From a virus: a DNA stretch of 48,036 nucleotides. The notes beneath the pieces are model-generated. The model was not told the DNA's origin, did no database searches, and worked only from the letters and a program-made list of their open reading frames with translations. Positions within the stretch are counted from its first letter, which is position 1. Each line of letters starts with the position of its first letter. This document shows positions 41,410 to 48,036 of the stretch, piece by piece. The stretch covers positions 1-48,036 of IMG/VR virus record IMGVR_UViG_3300015371_000064. The stretch is one strand, 5' to 3'. The position numbers and the translations under genes were made by a program.

Positions 41410-42695
41410 TGGCAACATGGCTAGACAAATTACTAGCTCAACACTCGGAATTAGAAAGCCCCATGAACTTCTGGCTTTGGGGAGGAATCAGTGCTATCAG
41501 TGCTGTGCTGAAGGACAATGTCTGGTTGCACAGACAAATACATAATCTGTATCCCAACATCTACGTGATGTTTCATGCTGAGTCAGGACTGAAAAAAGGC
41601 CCCCCAGTCAGTATGGCTAAGCAGTTGGTATCCGCAGTTGGTGGGACACAGATTATAACAGGGCGTAGCTCTATCCAGGGTATCCTGAAAGAAATGGGTA
41701 CTGCTGAGACTAAGCCGGGTGGTAAGATAATCAGCAAGTCTACCATCTTCATCTGCTCATCGGAATTGACTAGTTCAATCGTGAGTGACCCTGTAGCGAT
41801 GGACATTCTGACTGACCTGTATGACCGACAGTATAACGTGGGTCAGTGGAGGTCACTACTGAAGATGGAGCAGTTCAATCTGGATAAACCGACTATCTCA
41901 ATGCTAACTGCAACGAACGACGCGCACTCTAATGACTTCTTCAGTAAGAAAGACCTGCATGGAGGATTCTTCGCTAGGACATTCGTTATATCGGAGAGTA
42001 GACGGAATAGAGCCAACTCCCTGCTGGTACCGCTGGTCAATGCGCCGAACTATCCTGATATGGCGGAGTATCTGAAGGAACTAGGTAAGTTGAAGGGACC
42101 GTTTCAACCATTAGCTGAGCGCGAACAAGTCGATGGCTACAAGATACCTCACAAAGACCCTGCTACAGGAGAGACACACTATTACACCGAAGCTGGTATA
42201 CTCTATCAGCTATGGTATGAGGAGTTTAGTGAGGACTTACAATACCAGGAGATTAAGGATGAAACAGGTACTCTGAATAGGTTTGGGGACTCAGTTCTGA
42301 AGGTGGCGATGATACTGTCCCTAGCTAGATCGCCAGAACTATACATCGATGAGGAGTCGATGCAGCTAGCTATTGACTACTGCAAGCGGCTGGTGGGTAA
42401 TATCAGGGAATTAACTTACGGGCAGAAAGGAATGTCAGACTCTAGTTCCTTGAAAGCAGCTATCATTAAGGAACTGGTTACGAGGGATACGCACTCTATC
42501 AGTAGGCCGATGTTGCTCAAGAAGATGTGGGCACACTACAAGGAAGCACATGAACTAGACGAGATAATGCTCTCATTCGACCAGGCTGGTATGATTAACA
42601 CTCAATCAGTGGGGAATCAGATTATGTATTCGATGGCCGATAATACTGTGCGTGAGTTCAAACTAGCATGGGCTAGAGGTGAGAAGAACCGATGA
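41409..42695 (+). CDS. DUF3987-type helicase/primase-like protein
   Basis: 428 residues, ATG overlapping the HNH stop. The N-terminal P-loop-like ESGLKKGPPVSMAKQL lacks the normal GKS/T, a trait seen in DUF3987-type replication proteins. The mid-region has TIFICSSELTSSIVSD and later helical lids. Beside the polymerase, it is probably the replicative helicase-like or primase-associated protein. Confidence 0.7.
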   Translation: MATWLDKLLAQHSELESPMNFWLWGGISAISAVLKDNVWLHRQIHNLYPNIYVMFHAESGLKKGPPVSMAKQLVSAVGGTQIITGRSSIQGILKEMGTAETKPGGKIISKSTIFICSSELTSSIVSDPVAMDILTDLYDRQYNVGQWRSLLKMEQFNLDKPTISMLTATNDAHSNDFFSKKDLHGGFFARTFVISESRRNRANSLLVPLVNAPNYPDMAEYLKELGKLKGPFQPLAEREQVDGYKIPHKDPATGETHYYTEAGILYQLWYEEFSEDLQYQEIKDETGTLNRFGDSVLKVAMILSLARSPELYIDEESMQLAIDYCKRLVGNIRELTYGQKGMSDSSSLKAAIIKELVTRDTHSISRPMLLKKMWAHYKEAHELDEIMLSFDQAGMINTQSVGNQIMYSMADNTVREFKLAWARGEKNR

Positions 42696-42919
42696 TTATC
42701 CCCAGACCAACTTACACTGAGCCTGCCCCATCCGATACACCTAATGGAGTGACGGAAGGACAGGCTGAAAGAATCAGACAGTACATGGACTGTGAGAACT
42801 GGACTTGCCTCAAATGTGGAGCAGTCATGTTTGGACGAATGAAGTATTGTGTCTACTGTAAGTTCAAACTTAACGTCCTTGTCCTGAGAGGTCAAACGGA
42901 ATGGGTGACAGACTCCTGA
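42692..42919 (+). CDS. Zinc-ribbon protein ending the early operon
   Basis: 75 residues; CLKCG and CVYC form a zinc ribbon. Its last 50 bases overlap the end of the convergent giant late gene. TGATG coupling to the upstream gene. Unknown function. Confidence 0.7.
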   Translation: MIIPRPTYTEPAPSDTPNGVTEGQAERIRQYMDCENWTCLKCGAVMFGRMKYCVYCKFKLNVLVLRGQTEWVTDS

Positions 42920-45900
42920 GTCCCTCACCACCTTCCAGCAACCAGTCACTATGCTTAGGAATGAACTTTGCTATCGACTCACCCTTCTCGTAAGTCTGCG
43001 TGCCCATTCCAAACAGTGCAGGGAATCCCAACGGAAGTAGTGCCGGATCTTCCTTACCAAGAGAGTACATATCTTGAAGGAATAGTGGGATGAACATCTG
43101 CATCGTCCTATCTCCCACATGGAATGGATTGTATTCTGATGCAAATGCTACGTCGTAAGCATACTTGAATACAGGATTTAGTTTGTTAGCCATGAACCTC
43201 TGACCATACTCACCCTGAGTTGGTCCCTGGAATCCCTCACCGAATGTGTGATACTCGCCAGTTGATGATGAGGTGTATCCTCCCTGTATTGCTCTCGCCG
43301 CAGCTACGATGAACTGTTGGAATCCACCACCGGGGTCCAAGCGCGTGTTACCAATCTTAATCTTACCGAAGTCTGCATTCAGGATGTCCGTACCAATTTC
43401 AACGTCATCAGGTGCGGCCATCTTCGCTAGTAATGCAACTGCCCACCATGCAGCGGCGGCTCCAAGTGCTGACCGCAGATATTCCTTCCTTACCTGAGGT
43501 GTAGCCATGATGTAGGTGGAAGGATTGAGCATCCTGATTCGTGATGCCATCAGTCCAGGTGAGAATAGGACTCTCCCTAATCCCCTTCCGTAACTCTCAA
43601 GATTGAGTTCAAATGCCTTATGTGGTAGAAGGTGAGTCTTGAGTGGTGCGTGTCCGGTAGCAGTATTCACATAGTCTGCAATCTCCTTAGCTAGTACCAT
43701 ATTATGGAAGGGATTCAAGTCCCTTGCCTCATTCGCAGTCATCTTAGTTCTCCAGGGCATTACTCCCTGTCTAACACTACCTGTATTCAATGCTTCAAGT
43801 GACATATCCCTTGCGCGGTTGAGTAGAAACTCAGTTCGATTAGCATTCAAGTGATTAAGGAAAGTGATGAATGCCCTATTGGACATTCTGATAGGAACAC
43901 CTGCCGTGTTTGCCCACATCCATCGTGGAACATTGGGTATACCTGCTAGTTTCTCAGGTCCGAGGAATCCACCAGTTTCAATCCACCTACTAGCTGTAGC
44001 TTCAGCGCGTGGACCAGCCTTACTCGCAGGTGCGAATAGCTTCATTCCAATCTGTTCACCAAATGACTTACCTTCCTTACCTGTAACAGGGTCAATAGGA
44101 CGAACAAACATCCACTTACTTCTCAAGTCTGCATCAATCTTATTGAACCCTGCCTCACTAAAACCACCAGGGAACATCATAGCAGCAGCTTTCCAGAATT
44201 GTGGAGTAAGAAACATTGATAGTCCTTGTCTACCCGGAGCAGACAAGTCGAATGTAGTAGTTAGCGCACTTGGTAATGATAGTGCTTCATCTACGAATCT
44301 AACTTCATCCTTTTTCCTATTAGCGGGTCTACTTACTCCCTGCCCTATTCCTGTGGAACGCTTGAATCGTTTCCAGAGGGAAGTAGTTCCAACTCCAGAT
44401 CCTGTAGTATTACCAGGAACAGGCCCCGCTCCTCCGGATTGGGTATTTGCTGACTTAATTCCCGTTGGTGTGAGAGCGTCCTCCGTAGTAGCTCTACGCC
44501 CCCGTGAGCTAGAATAGACTTGTAGAAGTCTCGTAATCTCTGGACTGTAGCCCCCAGAGAGTTTTCCTCCTGTGAAGATCCGTTGTATCCTGTCGGTGGC
44601 AGCGAAGGTCCGTTGTACGCCATAAGCTGAAATTATCCTTCCTAGTCTGTTCAAGTAATCCGCGTCGTGTCCAGCATCGGGATTACGGGTATATCTATCC
44701 ATCTGCTTCATGTAGGCGATTGTAAGTCCACTCAGTCGAGGGTCATTCAAGTCCTCATGAGTCCATGTAAGACCCTTCGTCATAGGCTCATGGCCTACGT
44801 GTGCAACCTCATGCAACATGGTCATTACGGTGTCCCATGCTGCATCTCTTGGAATCTGACGATTGATATCAATGTATGGATTGAGTCCGATTAACATCTT
44901 CGTAGTGATGGGGTCACGTATTCTAATGCCGTGACTAGTCTTGTCAAGAACGAGTCCGACGCCTTGAACTCTTTCCTCCCAATCACTCATTTCACTTGTT
45001 TGCAGAATCTCATCTACTATTTGGTCAAATATTTGAATCATAGCATGAGTGCTAGGACTGTCTAACATTAGACTTCGTTCATCTGGAGTGAGTCTATCTC
45101 CTGGGTCGAAGAATACTGGATTACGTACCGCCTTTCCAATGAACTTAAATGGAGCCATAGCTGCTTGGAACAGCCTATGTAGCGTGGCATCATTTTGTGG
45201 CTGCCCCGCTTGTTGATTAGCAGAGAACTCTATTCCACCTTTCATTACTCTCTGGGCTGCCCTCTCATACTTAGCCCTAGCTAGAGCATAGAGTCTCCAT
45301 GCTTTAGAGGCTTCCGTATTGAACTGTCTATTCATGCCCTGACTTTGATGAGCTAAGGAAGCTACATCCTCATATTCCTCCAGCATTCGATTACGATTTT
45401 CCGCAATCTTACCTAAATCTGTCTCTCCATGAAGGTCTAGAGCCTTCTGTAATGCAGTAGGGAACTCTCGACTTATTTCTTCTAAAAGAGTATCAGGGTC
45501 AGTTTCAAGGTCTCTATTAGCTTCTGCTCGTATCCGCTCTGCTGTCTCAATATCACCTGCCGTTTCAGCATCATCAGCTAAGTTCATTGCTTCTTGATAT
45601 GAAGTTGGATGACTGAAATCAGCTATTTGTCCTCTTGGTCCCTTAGTTGGGAACTCGTCGGAACTGCGCTCAATACTACGAGACTTCAGTACTCGGATGA
45701 TAGCATTCACCCGTTCATAGATATCACGGGGACTGTGGTCTCTGTCAATAGTGATGTGTCTTGATGGACCTCTACCACGCTGTGACATTTCAATGGTTAG
45801 AGAGTCCTGACCCATCTCAGATAGTGCTCTAGCTATTACATTAGCCTGAGTTGGAGTGATAGTTCCTTGTACTTCTGCACCCTGCCAGTTCTCAGCAACA

Positions 45901-48036
45901 CGGACTACTCCCATGTGCATGACTGTATCAAGGTCTAGCCCGATATCATCGAGTCCTTCTCTATGAGACTTACCTCCATGATGAAGTCTGGTACCATCAG
46001 GCTGAATGAAGTGAGTTTCACCCCATGTTCTAGCCTCTCGTAGTCCCTTCTTCATCTTGTCCATAGTCTCAGCAACTTCCTTCTGAGAAGGAGGCTGCAT
46101 TCTTCTATGATCTTCATCATAGAGGATACTGAATAGACGTTGTACTCTAGGATTATCTTGGTCAGTGACTCGTGACAAATCACTCATCTCATTGTAGATT
46201 TGATTATCGGTCATCCCCTTTACACGTTCCTTGAATCTGTTAATATATTCTTCCTCATCCTTAGTCATCTTAGTATCATTGACTGCTTTCTTAATATTGT
46301 ATAGTTCTTCTAGTGCCTGCTCTCTGGAAGTGAATCCTTCCAGAACAGGTCTACCATCTGCATGAATATCCCAGGTTCTCTCCTTACCCCGTTGGACTAC
46401 TTCAATCTTCTTAGCACCTTCAAAGTCTCCAACCTCCCAATCCTTACTAAACTGAGGTTCATGACTAATTTCAGGATTGAGCATCCGTTGTGCTGTACGC
46501 TCGTACTTAGCTTGAGCCAGGCTCCTGAGTCTATCAGTTTTATTGAAATTATAACTGATTTCTGGAGATACTGGAGCATTGGGATTCCTACCATATTGAT
46601 CTCGTGCTCCATAATATGCACCCCGTGCTCTTTCATACTCAGCTTGAGTACGAGCAAAATTCTCGACTATTCTCTTGGGGTCTTGTTCATTATAAATAGC
46701 ACGAGCCTCATCTAGTATACTTGAAAAATGTAATTCAATCTCCCGCATTGCTTCTTCAGGAGCTGTTTCAGTATCTTGATTAATCATCTGTCTGGTTGAT
46801 GGATTGGTAACTTCTCTACCAGCAGTTCCACCTTCAGATGGAGGTGCAAAGTTTTCTCCCCAACTTCTACTAGTAGCTACTCCCTCATCAGGCTGGAATG
46901 CTAGACTGGGTATAGCCTCATCTCCAGTTCTACGCATATGGTATGCTTCAGGTCTTTCACTCCACTGTATTCTTCGTGGAGGATTTAGTCTATTAAGTAT
47001 CCTGATTATAGCCAGATTGGGGTCAGACTCCTCATCTGAATGACGTTGTATTCCGAAGTCATTCATATTAGGAGGACCACCAAAGTCAAATGCCTGCTGC
47101 GTAGGTTCTGGACCCATACGCGCTCGTTCTTCAGCTTGTCTCTGCTGTTGAGCGAATATCTGTCGCTCCCTGAGTGCGCGTAGGTCAGCGTCAAACTCTC
47201 TCGGGTCTACCTGTGGTCCTACTTCCATCCCAACTAGGTTGCCCTGCTCTACGTTAGGCTGAGCAGTTCCGGTGAATGCACCCATTCGTCGAACATGGAT
47301 GATTCGTTCCCTGAGTGCGTAGATTATCTTCCGATAAGCATCGATTTCAGCCGTATTATTAGGTTCATTAGCCTGAGCCCACATGAAGTTTCTAACTGAG
47401 TTATCCAGTGATGTAGTGAGACTATTCAAGTCATCTGCTTGACTTATGAGATTCATCAAGTTATCGAAATGGGGTAGAATATGTCCCATTCCGGGTGTCT
47501 CATCAGCATTCTGCTCCACATCCTCAAATGGAGCTGCTGGTCTACCAAACTTAGTAGTATTAGCATCTTGAGAGACTATTACGAATCCCTCATCCTTCAT
47601 TCGCTGAGCTAGTTGTGGTGAGACATTCCGAGTAGGATAGTCTCTAGTCTGCCCAAATGCACCCATCGGTTCAGTCTGAACTGGCTCAGTCTGTACTGGT
47701 TCAGTTGATTGAACTGGTGCAGTAGGACGCTCTGATGCAGGCCGTCTGTAAGGATGATTGAATATCTCCTGAACTGAGGACCAACGAAGTCTAGTTCTCC
47801 GCTGGTAGTCATGTGGAGTTTCATCCTCAAAAGGAACAAGTTCCTGTATTCCTGTTGTAGGTCTTTCTCCTCCTGCTGGTTGAACTGGTAATGGAGTACC
47901 AGCAGAGTCAGTTGGAGGCTGAAGTGGCTCAGCCTGAGACATAGGAACTGGGCCACCCATAGTGGGGAATGAACCAGTACCATAATCTACATCAGGCGGC
48001 TGAGAGCCTGGAAATGTCTGTGGAGTAGCTGGTGGA
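42870..48036 (-). CDS. Giant polyvalent ejection protein, main part
   Basis: C-terminal part of the 2,105-residue protein that begins at 1274. It resembles the large polyvalent proteins that phages eject with their DNA. Visible parts: Pro/Gln linkers with TEPVQ repeats; two related helical segments ending in AKYERTAQRML (about residue 890) and AKYERAAQRVM (about 1306); a central region containing HHGGKSHREGLDDIG; a zincin motif HEVAHVGH with the first His at residue 1459; and a C-terminal domain (about 1750-2100) with a hydrophobic Ala/Trp segment near 1905 that could be a membrane helix. The 3' end overlaps the convergent gene ending at 42919 by 50 bases. Role inferred from size, architecture and position; no enzymatic activity is proven by sequence. 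Confidence 0.85.
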   Translation of the reverse strand, partial: PPATPQTFPGSQPPDVDYGTGSFPTMGGPVPMSQAEPLQPPTDSAGTPLPVQPAGGERPTTGIQELVPFEDETPHDYQRRTRLRWSSVQEIFNHPYRRPASERPTAPVQSTEPVQTEPVQTEPMGAFGQTRDYPTRNVSPQLAQRMKDEGFVIVSQDANTTKFGRPAAPFEDVEQNADETPGMGHILPHFDNLMNLISQADDLNSLTTSLDNSVRNFMWAQANEPNNTAEIDAYRKIIYALRERIIHVRRMGAFTGTAQPNVEQGNLVGMEVGPQVDPREFDADLRALRERQIFAQQQRQAEERARMGPEPTQQAFDFGGPPNMNDFGIQRHSDEESDPNLAIIRILNRLNPPRRIQWSERPEAYHMRRTGDEAIPSLAFQPDEGVATSRSWGENFAPPSEGGTAGREVTNPSTRQMINQDTETAPEEAMREIELHFSSILDEARAIYNEQDPKRIVENFARTQAEYERARGAYYGARDQYGRNPNAPVSPEISYNFNKTDRLRSLAQAKYERTAQRMLNPEISHEPQFSKDWEVGDFEGAKKIEVVQRGKERTWDIHADGRPVLEGFTSREQALEELYNIKKAVNDTKMTKDEEEYINRFKERVKGMTDNQIYNEMSDLSRVTDQDNPRVQRLFSILYDEDHRRMQPPSQKEVAETMDKMKKGLREARTWGETHFIQPDGTRLHHGGKSHREGLDDIGLDLDTVMHMGVVRVAENWQGAEVQGTITPTQANVIARALSEMGQDSLTIEMSQRGRGPSRHITIDRDHSPRDIYERVNAIIRVLKSRSIERSSDEFPTKGPRGQIADFSHPTSYQEAMNLADDAETAGDIETAERIRAEANRDLETDPDTLLEEISREFPTALQKALDLHGETDLGKIAENRNRMLEEYEDVASLAHQSQGMNRQFNTEASKAWRLYALARAKYERAAQRVMKGGIEFSANQQAGQPQNDATLHRLFQAAMAPFKFIGKAVRNPVFFDPGDRLTPDERSLMLDSPSTHAMIQIFDQIVDEILQTSEMSDWEERVQGVGLVLDKTSHGIRIRDPITTKMLIGLNPYIDINRQIPRDAAWDTVMTMLHEVAHVGHEPMTKGLTWTHEDLNDPRLSGLTIAYMKQMDRYTRNPDAGHDADYLNRLGRIISAYGVQRTFAATDRIQRIFTGGKLSGGYSPEITRLLQVYSSSRGRRATTEDALTPTGIKSANTQSGGAGPVPGNTTGSGVGTTSLWKRFKRSTGIGQGVSRPANRKKDEVRFVDEALSLPSALTTTFDLSAPGRQGLSMFLTPQFWKAAAMMFPGGFSEAGFNKIDADLRSKWMFVRPIDPVTGKEGKSFGEQIGMKLFAPASKAGPRAEATASRWIETGGFLGPEKLAGIPNVPRWMWANTAGVPIRMSNRAFITFLNHLNANRTEFLLNRARDMSLEALNTGSVRQGVMPWRTKMTANEARDLNPFHNMVLAKEIADYVNTATGHAPLKTHLLPHKAFELNLESYGRGLGRVLFSPGLMASRIRMLNPSTYIMATPQVRKEYLRSALGAAAAWWAVALLAKMAAPDDVEIGTDILNADFGKIKIGNTRLDPGGGFQQFIVAAARAIQGGYTSSSTGEYHTFGEGFQGPTQGEYGQRFMANKLNPVFKYAYDVAFASEYNPFHVGDRTMQMFIPLFLQDMYSLGKEDPALLPLGFPALFGMGTQTYEKGESIAKFIPKHSDWLLEGGEGLRSLSPIPFDLSGQGR
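47914..48036. repeat. Terminal direct repeat, right copy (assembly circularisation)
   Basis: Exact copy of bases 1..123. Removing it gives a unit genome of 47,913 bp. Confidence 0.95.

Noticed and set aside
1-48036. CRISPR array, tRNA, integrase, RNA polymerase
   Set aside because: Looked for by eye; no spaced identical repeats, no cloverleaf and no matching motifs were seen. A tRNA scan would be decisive.

Overview
The window is a complete, lytic-looking tailed bacteriophage genome (Caudoviricetes). The first 123 bases are repeated exactly as the last 123 (1..123 = 47914..48036). The molecule is therefore circular as assembled, about 47,913 bp, with the cut falling inside its largest gene. 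The order TerS-like, TerL, portal, scaffold, HK97-type major capsid, short-tail proteins, fibres and internal virion (ejection) proteins, with no tape measure, sheath or baseplate genes, points to a podovirus-like short-tailed phage. I see no integrase, repressor, RNA polymerase, tRNA or CRISPR array. A predicted lipoprotein (23085..23522) fits a Gram-negative host. The host cannot be named from sequence alone.

Minus strand, transcribed from about 25540 down through 1 and across the junction to 42870: one tightly packed late operon. It starts with a TerS-like gene, an HPIV-repeat protein, a TIG-domain protein, a short beta protein, an Acb2/Tad1-like (anti-CBASS/Thoeris) protein, a lipoprotein, a GNAT-like protein and a Met/Pro-rich protein. 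These are followed by TerL, a zinc metallopeptidase, a coiled-coil protein, two tiny genes (one holin-like), a Gly-rich membrane-active protein, portal, scaffold, capsid and two decoration-like proteins. An intrinsic terminator comes next, then connector and tail genes, a LamG-type fibre, two fibres sharing a module (one ending in an HxH-rich collar/tip domain), two Gln/Gly-rich internal virion proteins and a 2,105-residue polyvalent ejection protein.

25540..26267 is a divergent non-coding control region with repeats and palindromes. A second non-coding block (26941..27402) has four iteron-like repeats and a 17-T tract and is my candidate replication origin or major early control region.

Plus strand, 26268..42919: the early/replication operon. 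Many genes are very small, often overlapping by 1 or 4 bases, and an unusual number are zinc-ribbon microproteins. The recognisable core is a SprT-protease/SNF2-helicase fusion, a Cas4/RecB-like Fe-S nuclease, a Sak4 recombinase with an SSB-like partner, a cold-shock protein, a UDG-DNA polymerase A fusion, an HNH homing endonuclease and a DUF3987-type helicase-like protein. Several GC-richer genes (26268..26708, 26776..26940, 33170..33331, 36846..37235) are followed by strong RNA hairpins, suggesting individually stabilised, highly expressed mRNAs. The plus operon ends by running 50 bases into the 3' end of the giant late gene.
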